From the NCBI RefSeq assembly GCF_000972845.2, contig NC_040025.1:18655399-18719398 (forward strand): 64,000 nucleotides of DNA, in the 5' to 3' direction. A program made the position numbers and the translations under genes. Below are positions 46,111 to 58,400 of this stretch, in pieces. This stretch comes from Larimichthys crocea (taxonomy: Eukaryota; Chordata; Actinopteri; Sciaenidae). A model generated the notes under the pieces. That model was not told the origin of the DNA. It worked only from the letters and a program-made list of their open reading frames with translations, and did not search any database. Every line of letters starts with the position of its first letter. Within the stretch, counting starts at the first letter, position 1.

Positions 46111-47944
46111 AACGTACTGAACGACTTTAGGCCTGTTTTCAGTGTCGATGTCTTTTTGAATGTTAGAGAGAGTTTCACAAATCTTTCAACAGATACTTTC
46201 TACCTTTTGACAGAACACCTCCAAGTCGTATACATACATTATATGTGTGCCGGGTATGCATGACACGCAGTCAGATGATGTGCCAAGAACAGGTTGAGTG
46301 AGAGTGTGAGCAGTGTTGGAGAGGCAGCAGTCGGGGCTGGGAACACACACACACACGACAGGTGTGCACTGCATATGTGGTCACATGATGCCTATAAGGC
46401 AGATTAGGGCCCAAACAGATGAAGCGCTGCTTAATGGCAGCTTTTATTAAGTTCACAAAGCGTGGAGGAGGAGGAGGGGGTGAACAGAGGAAAAGCAGGT
46501 GGCTGGGCCTGTGCACTCTTAGATGAAGACAGATATTGTACAGTGGAGTCTGAAGAGGGTAGCCGCTGTGGAAGGATTTATGAAGATTTGCCCGCCCTGG
46601 ACTCACCGCCTGCCTGTTCCCCCGAATCCTGCAGTAATAGCCAAAGAGGGAGAGCTGGAAAAGCTCAGGGAGAAAAATGTGCTAGACAGTGTGATCACAT
46701 AAGATGAGATGAAACTATAATAATACCTGTGTGCACGGCTCTGTCACTGCTACAACAAAGAGTAAAAGGATGCACAGAAATAAAGACAAATTGAATACCC
46801 TTCACACACAACCAATAATGAAATGCGGAAACATATTAAGTATAGATGAAAGTATAAAAGGGTAGATTGCATTTAAAGATAATGAGCAAAGAAGCAACAG
46901 AAATGAGAGCAAGAAATCTGACATACGTTATTTTTTAAAATAGCAGCACACTGACAAATGAGAGATGAATAAGGACAACTCTAAAATAAAAACATCAACA
47001 TATACACAATGCTGGGTTTAAAGAAAGTGTTGAGACATGACCATGTGCACCACTGCAACAGACGAACGAAGATAACTGACAAAGTGCAGGTTTGGCTATG
47101 CACAATATTCCTTTTTAGGAGCTACAGGCATTACATGAAGCCAGCAGAAAAATATAATAATGTGTAATTATGTCTGTTGCCATTATAATTATACTGTGAA
47201 CATATCATGAGGGTGTGATATTTGCAGAAAAGTGAACAAAGCTGCTCCTGATCAGTCAGGGCACACACAGGTCTGAGGGTGTTTGGGCTGTATTTACTTT
47301 ACAGTGTGACGGCTGCCAACGTGACAGAGCAACTACAGCACTCTTTGTTAGGGCCGGAGACAGAGATACTTCAGTCTGATGTGATGACTACAATACAGTT
47401 CAGCTCAGTCCACGTCTCTGCAGAAATCTGCCTCCAGGCACACACCTCTCACACAAACTCAATGTTCACTAGTTTCATAAACTCTCTGTCTCAATCTCCG
47501 TCCTGTTGATTCTTCCTGACGTGATTTCAGCTTCTTTTGTTGTTGATTTTTTTTTTGGACGATAAATTGTTCCTAAAGCAGAAACTATTTCATTAATAAC
47601 TGCCACAGTTTTTTTTAGATCTGACTATAAAATATAAATTTAATGAAAATAAGCACGCTTCAAATACTTAAAAGTAGTAATGAACATATTTATATTAACA
47701 ATATATCTCTATAACTACTCGTTCATTCCTACCACTCTCCTAGTGTGACTAAAAAAAGTTCAAACAAAGGCTCATTCTTGAGTAATAAAAACATCTTGAA
47801 GCTTCTTTCACAATTATACACCCTCCCTAAATCTTACACAGTGGACCTTTAAAGTGGAAAAAAATAAAATAAATAAACATTCATAAGCATTCACGATCTT
47901 TGGTGCTGCTTGAAGCTGGTTTTCATTTCTTCAAAATATAAAAT

Positions 47945-48126
47945 GGGCTAGGTTCTGCTCAAGGTTTTTCCTTGCCAACATCGCTGTCGCCAAGTGCTTG
48001 CTCATGGTGGGAATTGTTGGGTTTCTGTAAATATTATAAGAGTACGGTCTATTATGGAAAGTGTCTGTAGATAACTTTTGGTTTGATTTAGTGCTAATAA
48101 AACTCAAGTGAATTAAATTGAATTTT
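47945..48126 (+). mobile_element. Dispersed teleost repeat (degenerate 3'-tail type)
   Basis: Carries the familiar sequence of motifs TTTTTCCTTGCCAAC, GTCGCCAAGTGCTTGCTC, GGAATTGTTGGGTTTCTGTAA, AGAGTACGGTCTA, AGATAACTTTTG and a terminal AAATTGAATTT. This module is scattered in many spiny-rayed fish genomes and I recognise it from memory. No reverse transcriptase or terminal repeats are present, so it is a non-autonomous or truncated copy. The family name is uncertain. Confidence 0.7.
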
Positions 48127-51119
48127 TAAAAAATGTTTCTGTGGTTGTCTATATATATTCGAAGTGTCATTGTTTTAATAATAATAATCAGCATTATACA
48201 ATTAATACAAAATCATATATTTGTTAACATATGCCATCTGTAGCACTGTGCTTTATCTTTGTAAAGTCAAGTCAGTAAAACAGGTGCCTTTTTTAGTTTT
48301 CGACTTTATTTAGTTTAATATTTAAATAACAGAAAAATAGAGCTAGTAGAAGAGAAGCTAATGTCAAATCAGGGTCACCATAATTGACAGACTTTAAAGA
48401 CCGTTCATGTCAACATTGAAGTTGTAATTGACGACTCGGATTTTCTGAAAACTGATACATCTTCACAACAAATATAGATCAAGTTTAAGGTGTTTTATTG
48501 TAAATTCACAGTGTTTTAAATCTTCACACAACCAACTCTGCAGACATACATCTGTCTCGATGTGTGCGATGATGTGAAAATATTACAGATGTGTTTGAGG
48601 TAATGAGTTCATTTTTTAATGTCTCGCTCAGTACTGATTGGTCACAATTCTTTAAAAAAAATGTGAAAGAACAAATAAATACCAGACACATCAGAGACAT
48701 GAGATATACAGTTAGTACAGTTTTTTCAAATCTAAATATCGATATCTGTATCAGCCTTAAAATAAATCCCGACAACAACTCTGTCCTTGTTGGTCATGAG
48801 AACTGTGAGACTTAAGTAAATCTTCAGAGATATTACTGGCTCCACCAGTTGATGTTAAACTCATCCAGTGAGATTACTTCTGACCCAAATGTGGCAAGAA
48901 AAGTTTTTATAACTAAGCGCTGAAGCTTGAACGGCTCGACACCGCAGAAAATGAGGCTCTGGCCACAAGCAGAAAAGCCCGTTACACTAAATGAAAGACC
49001 AGACGCCTCTCATATCATATCTTTATCATCACACAGTCCAACCACAGGTACAGAGTATATTATGTATCACAAGTTTATGACACGGCTGCATTGCTCATTT
49101 TACTGCTTCATTGGCCCGTTTATAGTTCACGTTTTTGGACGAGATGTTTCCCTTCCCGTCTCTTTCAGCACTCTGCCCCAGTTGCCCCTCTCTTTAAATC
49201 CCCTGCCCTTTGCAATAGATGTTCATTTATCTATTTTTGCATGTGTATGGGCTTATTTTGGAAAGACCTCAGTCACACGGCAGAAAAGGGGGCTGTGTGA
49301 AAAAAGCTGCTTTGCCATTGGTAGCAGCTGTTGCTGCTGAGACACCTCAGAGGAAATGGAGAATTGGACACACACTCATCCAATTTACCATTAACAAGAC
49401 CTTATTGGATGCAGGGCCATAGGAACATGCAGCTTTGCCTTATGTGGCTCTGTTTAGATATGCTGCTGTTTTGTACGTGTGTGTGACTGGGGTCTGGGAT
49501 GGTGTTGGCATCTTTGTTCGGGGGATCAAAGTGTGACTCATGTAGTGATCTTAAGTTAGACGTTCAGCTTCAGGCAAGGTGTCTAGGTTACAGGACCAAA
49601 AAAAACAAAATTACAAGAAGGATTTTTTAAGCAAAGACAGAAAATTTCGTCATTTAAGAGGAAGGGGAAGAGAAAAGTTTAAGCACATGACGGTAACTGA
49701 AATAAGAATTTCCATGTCTATGGAAGAATCGCTATTAAAACCATTCGTAGGAAAGTCTGAGTTGTAACATGAGATAGTTTCAAACATCAAACACCGAAGC
49801 TGGTCTACAAAGATCTGCAAAAAACGAGAGATTTCCATCCGTTTTATATTTTCCACATTTAAATCCAACCACACTAAGAGAAGTTGGTTGTTGTTAAGCT
49901 TTTCAACATAGCAACCTCTGGTCAGACGAGTATTGACTTCATCCTCCTCCAGATATACAAATATATAATTATCTTTTAAAGATCCTATCCTGCATGAAGC
50001 ACAGACCTGTTTCTGTATATGCTCAGCAGGTTTTGAATAATATATTCCTCTCTTGTGCAACACCTGTGTGTTTCGTTTCTGGCCGCGTAGCTTTTTTTTT
50101 TTTTTTCCTCATTCTCCTTTTTCCATAAACACACCTCACATTCTTTAGAGGGTGGTGTATCTAGAAATCTGTCTTTCAACACATTTTTTTTTTCCTCTTA
50201 CGACATAAAGATAACAAAGCATTCTTCTCACAGTTTTGCGGGAACAGTCAGTTAGTAAAAACAAACAACTGTGGTGTGGTTATTAACTTCAAAAACCTGA
50301 AAAACTGGATTAAACTCTGGCCAGTTCACACAGAAGAGAGGTGGGGCAAACCCGCCCGGAAACTGCTGATCAGATTGTCATGGTAATGACCCACATAATA
50401 ATACGTCTCAGATAAAGTGCCGTGTTTTTTTTTGTGCTTTTTTTGTTATTGTTTTTATCTCTGCAATGACGTCATCAGGGTTTGTCAGAAGGCAGGAATT
50501 CAGCGTCAGTCTATGAGAGATGTAAAAGGGTTACAGCTTTTCTTGAGAGACACTTCACAGCACTTTAGATTATGAGTTTGACCTTTAGATGAAGTTTCCT
50601 GAAAATTAAAATTCATTATTTCAACACACTTGACTAGAAGTCCTTTAGATGAGACAATACATCAGCACTTAACACCTGGCGCATTTTAAATGTTGATGGA
50701 TGTTTGAATTCTGAATGAAAAGTTCATGAAATGAAAAGTTAAACGTGGTTAACTGTGCTGAGAGGGAGGAAACATAGCTCCTGTATTTCTGCGAGCTCTG
50801 TTTGAAGTGAACACATTTTCAGAAAGGGGGGAGGCGGGGGTGTAATGTTACGCGGGAGATGTTATTTGGTAAACACTCAGTTGTCATCTTACAAACACAA
50901 ACAGAATCCAGTGGAAAGATTAGTGTTGTTGAGGCCCTTGTGAAAAATGAGCCGCCTGTCAACCCTGTTACATAAATGTTTACTAAGAAATACCAAACAT
51001 TGTGTTCTATTTGTTTTACTTTGCCTCAAGTTTGCCCATTGCCATAGATTTGTCATGCCCAGAGTTAAACACGACTTTGCCAACAGAACAAACAACTAGT
51101 AGCAGACAGCAAGCAGAAA

Positions 51120-51500
51120 CAAGTGCATAAAACGGTTGATCCAGGCTGGCCCATCGCCACATGGCCATTACCCTTCAAGTAGTTTGCTTCAGAATTGGAC
51201 CAGAGGTCTCCGGAGTTGAGTGGGAGTGTTTCATCACTTTATAAGTCTTATCCAAAAGCAGAGAGCTTGGAGCAAAAAAAAAAAAAAATCAAATGGGGCC
51301 CATCGCTCTCTCGGAAGCCAGAGTAATTCTCATTCCACTTCAATTGCCACAGTGCAGCACCGCTAACTGGCAAAGTGAGGCCTGCTGCTGCTTTCTTGGC
51401 AAACGGAGAATTCTTAAGTGCTAAGCTGTAAATTTGCTTAATTTGACGTGAGTCCGAGGGGAATGGGATCGTTTTCTTTCAGGGAAAAAGCCTGGCATAT
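51120..51500. promoter_or_regulatory. Possible regulatory element downstream of casz1
   Basis: A repeat-poor block in the intergenic region with balanced composition (ATCCAGGCTGGCCCATCGCC, CCAGAGTAATTCTCATTCC, GCTTAATTTGACGTGAGTCC). Only one A run (about 51274-51288) interrupts it. Composition-based guess. Confidence 0.25.
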
Positions 51501-53834
51501 TGGCTGACAATAAGCCGGAATGATCCAACATGGTGTTTCTGCTCTGCGATGATGGCTGGAACACACAACGGACAGCGTTTGACAGAGCTATAAAACCGTT
51601 TGACTCTGGCACCCGGCACTGTATGACTCACTCTTATGTTAATGCTGTGAAAGCCTTTCAACTGTAATTTCTGTGGAAGAAAATGATGATTTTCTCTTGA
51701 AGCGGGTTAAAGTGGTTTGTCTGTTCGCATAAAAAAGGAAGTTGCTGCTTAACTCACACACACTATTGTTAATAAACCGCCTTAATCAATTCATCATATT
51801 CTAAGCCATTATGCACATGCATACTGGGTCTGATTTGCATGAAGAAACTGCCAAATTCTAACTTTCGAGTGGGAGCAGTCACAGGTCAAGTGAAAAAAGA
51901 AAAAAAAAAAGTAGTTTTGGTTACAAACGTGAAAGCAACTGAAGTAAAGAAATGATTTGAGTTGAAAAGAAAGTGCAATGTCAGATTTGCAGATTTGTTT
52001 CGTTGTTGAATAATACATGATTAAACTTATGCTTTAAATCTACTGCAACTTTAATTCACTTCCGAAACGATATCCTCCGTATCTATATAATAAATGAATG
52101 GACAGACTACTGATGCAACATAATAATTGTTATATACTTTGCTCCATTATATCAATGCACTGGCCATTTGCTGGATCGTTTTTTCATTAAAATTTCACGA
52201 TTTCAACCTGAATGTGCTGCACATAAACATCACAATGCTGAACGGGCATTTCACAGACACTAATTTAGCTTCAGAAACTAACTATTCAGGTGGTGAATCA
52301 TTACCAAAACACACGATAATCTAGCTGTGGTTAATTAATAATACCCTACACTGGCACAGGCTTCCTACTGATTATCTTAAGGTGACGTTGCAAGTCACTT
52401 AAGTAGAAAAACATTTCTGGTGACATTCTTTGGGGATTTACGCTGATGAAAATATAGCAAAAAGCATTAATGTCACCGCTCCCATGTGGTCAAGAGTGGC
52501 TGGGTGGGAACGAGGGTAAACTTGAAATAGTGTGGGCTAAACAGAAATGTGACAACTGTGGCATTTGAAAGACAGCATGTGGTGGAGTCTTAAGAAACTG
52601 TTTTGTAGGTTACAGCAGGTTAAAGTTTTGGGAGTTTAGTGTCATCTCTGGATGATTATGTTGCACAACTGTTGGACAACTGTTGCAATACATTTAAAAT
52701 TAAAGCGTTACAATCAGCTTTATTTCTGTTGAATGACTCCTGAATATCACCAACAACCCCTCCTCCCTCCTCCCACCCCCCACAACCCTGAACATCACGA
52801 GAGCCTTTAAAAAGACCGGTTTCAGTATCACAGCTGTGACCTTCATAAAACAGAGCTGGGCAACAGGTGGGCATCATGTGTGTGCTAATCTTCCACATTA
52901 TGGTTGTTGATAACAGACACTGCACAGCCCTGCTCAGTTAAAACTCAGTAATTTAATATGGAATACATCAGCAATGTGATATTTGTAGCATGGAAGAAGC
53001 AAAGGTTGGGAAGATTCTGCTGATGCTAATAATAGAAAATGTCCATCATTCACTATGGGTTTCTGTTACCAAAAGAATTCTGAGTACCGCAGACCCTCCA
53101 AAACAAGACATTGGGTGTCCACTGAGGGATTTTGGGATTATTTTTTTTCACTCGGTCTCCTCCTCACTAAGGGCATGAAAATGTGGATTGTATTTCGCTG
53201 CGACAATCCATGCCAATTTTGGAGGACAAGGTCGGTGAATGTATGGCCTTCCCCTTTTTCACAGACCATCCTACTTTACCCATTAATTCTCACACGTGGT
53301 TTATGGTGGGTGAAAGTTTGGGCCTCTGGGCAGCTAAAAGAAGAAGTGGCTACAATTAGAAAGCTGTACAAGCCTGGTGAATCTTAAGCTCATTGTGTAA
53401 AAGTTCTGAAAATGGTCACCATAGACCTACAAAGCTGATTAAAAATGCATTTACTCTGCGTACAATCAGAGGGAAACAAAGTTTTGACTGGCAGCTGTTC
53501 AAGGAACATTGTGAAATTACTCTCTGGAGGAAGTGGTAAGACTGATTATTATTTAAACATTCTCTGCTTGGTCTGGTATGTATCTGACTTCAAAACTTCA
53601 GTATGTGTTTCCAGAGTTACAACTTGACTCCTAACATGACTATAAGACTCTTTATAATTAAAAAACCTTTTTCTTTTTTGATGCATTGACTTATGGATGT
53701 AAGTACATGTACATGTTTAAGTGTTTATTTATACATTGCTTTTATTAGTACTACTGTGAGATTTTATCTCGTCTGTCACCTATGAGCTCACCTAAATTCC
53801 AAAAATCTTTGAGGTTATGATTACGTGATGTAGT

Positions 53835-54040
53835 CTAGCCACTCCCAGGATGAATTTTACTAACTGACTATCTAGTTCCATCTTCAGGTCAAAATTTTCC
53901 TTTATGACCAAGTTTCAGACAAACTAACATTCCCACAGCTATACTTAGTGTTTAGTGCTAATTAGCCCATGCCAGCATGCTAATAGGCTTAACTATGGTA
54001 AAGCATCATGATGATGATCATCATAATGTTAGCATCGAGA
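53835..54040 (-). mobile_element. Dispersed percomorph repeat, copy 1
   Basis: Read on the minus strand it contains GGTCATAAAGG, AAATTTTGACCTGAAGATGG, AACTAGATAGTCAG and TTCATCCTGGGAG. The plus strand shows TTTAGTGCTAATTAGC and GCATGCTAATAGGCTTAACTA. These are landmarks of a very common percomorph interspersed repeat, recognised from memory. Degenerate, with no coding capacity. A second, differently oriented piece of the same family lies at 55085-55470. Confidence 0.65.
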
Positions 54041-54059
54041 AGTCCAATCTGAATAGCGA

Positions 54060-55080
54060 AAGGCATTGTGAACACAAATAGCCATGAAGAAGACATTGCT
54101 TGGACCCTCTACCGCCCTTTATTTTCTTCTCCCTCTCTTGCCTGCTTCAGGTGTTCCACAGTCAGACCCTGTGATTAGTCTAATTTGCACAAACGCAGGC
54201 GAGTGCCGCACCTGTTGCCCCTGCGCCGCCTGCAGCCGCGGTCCCTCAGCAGGCTGACAGGCCTTCCCTTGGATAATCCAATCTCCTCGCATCAGCGTAG
54301 CTGCTCTCCACCAGCGCAGGACAAGGGCATTTGTTTTTTCTACCTCTTGTCTACCTTCGTGTTCTCATGGCCACCATGCTCCTGATGGCTCATTATTGGA
54401 GTGTTCATAAATACTGCCAGAACCCGCCTCCCCTGTTTGTTTTTTTTTTTTACAGCCTACTGCTGCTTTTCCTCACCGCTCCCTCACCAGTGCTTTCCTT
54501 TACCTGCCAATAAGGTGAGTAAAGCTTTCCTTTAGGTTCAAAAGAGGCCCAACACGACAGCCTTCTAGTATCCACACACTCCATTTGGATTTGAAACAGC
54601 GCCAGGAGAAAATCAAGTGACACAGGCCACACAGAGTGGGAGGGTGGGAGGGAGGGAATGTGATCCTACTTGATTGTTGAGAGTTTATATAGCGAGTGAT
54701 GACAAAGTGCTTTATGACTTTGCAGTGTTCGCTGGGCCCTGCGATTGAAGCCTTATACAGGCAAAGCCCCCTGGTGACCTTGGCTTGTCAAATGTTCTCA
54801 TTTTCACCAGGAAGGAGCCAGTGTTCAGCGGCTGCTCAGAGCTGGTAAGCTGCTTTTAGAGAGACAGCCGCAGAGAGCCTTTGGAGGTGACCCATGCTTC
54901 CTTGCTTTCACTACTGAAAACACTACTGAAGAAAAGCATCAATCCGGGAAAGGTTTGGGCCTGCTCACCCAATGAATTATTAGCCTACGTAGAATATAAA
55001 ACCATGAATATTTTCCACAAGACTAAGAGTCTACAGTCTGAGTCTGCTTTGAGCTTTACGCTTACATGCTCGCAACGCTT
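54060..55080. other. Repeat-flanked intergenic segment
   Basis: Lies between the two oppositely oriented repeat copies. About 54170-54420 is G/C-richer and repeat-free (GCGCCGCCTGCAGCCGCGG and TTGGATAATCCAATC). No coding exon is recognised. A regulatory role is possible but unsupported beyond composition. Confidence 0.4.
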
Positions 55081-55084
55081 GCAT

Positions 55085-55470
55085 GATGGTGTGCATCAAA
55101 TTTCACACCAATCCATCTAATAGTTGTCAAGACACGTTGACAAACCTCATGGTAAAATGTGGTAAAAAAGGAGAAGTCAGGGAATCACCAAAGACCCAAG
55201 GATACATCATCTAGGAACAATGAATGTCAGTACAAAATGTGTCCAATCCATTCATTAGATGTTGAGATATCTCATTGGTAGATGAAAGCTTTGACTTGAT
55301 GATGCTGCCAAAAAATGCTGGAGATTGTCTTTAGGATCCATCCTCTGGGCACCCTGAATGTCTGTACAACATTTAAAGGCAATCTATGCAATCATAGATA
55401 CATTTGTCTGGACCAAAGTAATCGACCAACTGAGGCACCAATGATGCCGTTCCTATAGCTATGCTGCTAA
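55085..55470 (+). mobile_element. Dispersed percomorph repeat, copy 2
   Basis: Contains repeating landmarks TTTCACACCAATCCATCTAA, TAGTTGTCAAGACA, AGAAGTCAGGGAATCACC, GATTGTCTTTAGGATCC, AATGTCTGTACAACATTTAA and GTCTGGACCAAAGTAATCGA, ending in CTATGCTGCTAACGTG. The internal tandem structure (near-repeated ATCCTCTGGG, AATGTCTGTACA and AATCCAT units) is typical of this family. Opposite in orientation to copy 1. Confidence 0.72.
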
Positions 55471-58400
55471 CGTGTCTAAAAACAGTACAGACCCAAAAAA
55501 TATGTAAAATACAGGAGAAACTAAATTGTAGGACTTAAGATTTGAACATCTTGAAAGTAGATTATAGATTTTAACTGCAGATGGTGATAACATCAGTCCA
55601 AATGAGGATTCCCGAGGAGTAAAAGGATATTTCCAGAGGGGCAAAGCAACCGGTGGAGTTCCACAGACCTTGTTACACATCAAGTATTACATCAGATTGG
55701 TCCCAGCTGTATGCCACATGCATCTTATCTCACAGGGAAGAGGAAGGAGACGCATTTAAGCCTCAGTCCGCGACCTTTCCTATGCAAATGTTTTACAGGA
55801 CACTTCCCCTTGGAGAGATACGTCTAGAAGCCACGTTGGATGGATCCTGATGCTTCAAGAACTGGACCTATGCTGCTAGAATTGGAACTATCCTGAATCA
55901 GTGTGAAGAAAAAACAAAAGCTGGACTGTGATCAAGGCTCAAGGAGGAGTTTTAAATGACTAGAGATGATGTGTGTTTTGCACAGACAAAGTCATGCTAG
56001 TCCTCTGACTGGCTGCAATGGGCTAACAACCCTTGCATTGATCCAAGGAGACACTCAGCCCTCTAACCTGCTGAGTGCTCAGTTCCAGTGAACAATGGAG
56101 TTCAGAGCGTGTCGATACACTACCCTATTGAGTGCTCTCCGTTTAGCAGCAAGATTGATGAGGTTAAGGCTCCCAACTGGGGAGCCAAATGGTGTCAAAA
56201 CCAAGGTGTTGCTTTGGACAAACAATCCTTCACTGCACTACCACACGGAAAGGCACTGGTTACTGTCTAACACACCGGCTTTAACTAGGAAGTGTATTTC
56301 TATTGCCACTGCAAGGTTTCTGCGTATGCAGACTGGTGAATGTTGTGAAGACTTTAACAATGTAGATGATAATATCAGAGTAGGATAGATGGTTATTTCT
56401 GGACAGGAATGCACAGCAAATCCCCAAAGACACTAAATGATGTACAAGTGGATTTATTACAGTAGGACCCTATAAATCTAAGGTTGGCCTGAACTCCAGG
56501 GAGAGGTTAATGGATTACAAAGGGATGTGGTATCGAACCTCAGAGAAGTTTATACACCTCATCAATATGTGAAACACTATTGATCATTTAGACCTTGATA
56601 AATTAAATTCATACACCTGATAATGCATGGCAATAATCAAAATGCCCCGATGAGGAAAAATAGCTTTTTTCAGTCAAGCTTATTTTGAGACTGAGGATCT
56701 ATTGTGGGACCTTGTATTGACAAGAGGGTAGAAAATTGCATATTAAGAAAACAAATTTTAGCACTGTGCGATTTGAACCACATGGAGTTATTAGCAACCA
56801 CACCTGCAATGTGTGGATACAAGCAACAGCATGCTTAAATTCAAATTACAATACATGACTGAAGCTGAGATTTTGAGGATTACAATTTCATAAACTTGGC
56901 TACATATTTTGCCAAATACAGACATGTGCCAGGACGCTTTATAACAGGGCTAACTGTGACAGTTTTAATTGTTTCCTGGTTTGAGCATTACAGCGTCAGA
57001 GGAAAAAGATACACTGGATGACATCAGATCACCGTGAACAATCACAGCTTACCTTTTGTCTCTGCAACTACCATCTCTCGCTTTCCTGTCTCTCTGCCTG
57101 ACACACTCTGCCTCAGAGGTTTCTGTAATGTTGGATTAAACAAAAATATTTATTTTAAAATGAAAGCATTAAAAAATGAGAAGAAAAAGTATAAATCAAT
57201 GCTTTCAATACAGAATAGGAAACCCTCTTTACGAAGGCAGCACTCCTACGACAGAAACCAGTAGTCTGATGGAACACCCACGGAAATAAACAAAACTTCG
57301 CACATACAATGCACAACTATGTCACTTACTCATTTCCAGAGAGAAAGCTGAAAAAAAGGCTGAAAGTCCCTGCTCTGTCATGCTTTCTGAAAAATCAGTA
57401 AAGTATGATTCATGATTCTACACACAGTATACACACAAGTACTGTAGTATTCTCATCTGTATCTGGTCTTACAGATACACTACAGCTGGTTAAGAGATGT
57501 GACACAAAAAAAAACAGAAAGCTCAGGAACCACAAAGATTAATCAGAAACTTGGCCTCAGAATTGTTTTAGACTTCACAGGCATTTGGATCTGGATCATT
57601 CGATACTCATGTTGGAGTTGGACTTTTTTCAAACGGTGAAAATTTACAGTACTGATGTTACTGGTTGTATAAGGCTCAAATGACAAAAAGTTGCCTCACA
57701 GAACGGAAAGTCTCCCATGGCTCATAGACTCAATATTTAGCCAAACAGAAATGAATGCTGTAAAATGTTTTCTTGATATGAATGTTACAGAAACCCCCCC
57801 TTACACCTGAATCCAGACACACCACCACATTGACACAAAACAAAAAGATTTGTGCACTTTTCTTTCCTTTAATGTTAACTGGATGGATTGAAACACAAAT
57901 TAAGTACATTTTTACTCAATTGTGATTTTAAACCAGCACCCTGTTCTTTGCTGCAAGTCAAGTATTTGAGTATTTTTTTATTTTGAGTATGTTTGACAAT
58001 ACATAAATGAAAGAAAAAAAGACAAACAAAAATCTATTTTCCAGATGTTACAGTGACAGGAACAGAATTCAAGAAATGTAAAATATAAACATGGAAATCC
58101 CAGTGATACTATGTTTGTCCTTTAATAGTAGCATACAGTAGTATTTTGTGTCCAGTTGGTTTAAAATGAATATATCAGATATTTCAGACAAACCAAATTT
58201 ATTACACCTATGTACACTTTGGATGAAATTCAGATAGTAATCAGCAGGTTACAGAGCAGACCAATCACTGAAACCACAGTGTTGAAGAAGCATTACTTAC
58301 ACCTCTTGATTCTGCACTTCGTCAAACAACCTTATCCATCCATACAAATTAATTTCAAAGAAATCAAAAATATATATTTTACAGCAAACTGCAATGTCAT

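Larger units (their letters stand above)
42367..46130 (+). other. casz1: casz1 3' UTR and proximal downstream region
   Basis: AT-rich DNA after the TGA with many A and T runs, TATTTAT/ATTTA elements (for example near 43575-43590), short TG runs (44695-44716 and 44917-44939), a T run (45331-45351) and an A run (45484-45520). Several AATAAA hexamers could end the transcript, at 44046, 44227, 44750, 45593 and 46105. A 2-4 kb UTR would be normal for this gene. No further coding sequence is seen. The true end cannot be fixed from sequence. Confidence 0.55.
46131..53760. other. Intergenic region between casz1 and pex14 (left part)
   Basis: No conserved coding sequence recognised on either strand. 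AT-rich with scattered A/T runs. Contains one dispersed fish repeat tail (47945-48126) and an enhancer-like block at about 51120-51500. Short open frames (for example minus 49650-50063, plus 53055-53387) show no domain, no splice context and no codon-like structure and are treated as chance. Confidence 0.7.

Noticed and set aside
47945..48126. Possible full-length LINE at the dispersed repeat tail
   Set aside because: No reverse transcriptase-like frame upstream, so only the short tail module is supported.
49650..50063. 137-codon minus-strand open frame in the intergenic region
   Set aside because: AT-rich, no recognisable motif or neighbouring exons; within the length expected by chance over 64 kb.
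53055..53387. 110-codon plus-strand open frame
   Set aside because: No domain or homologue recognised; adjacent to repeat-derived DNA, so a remnant at best.
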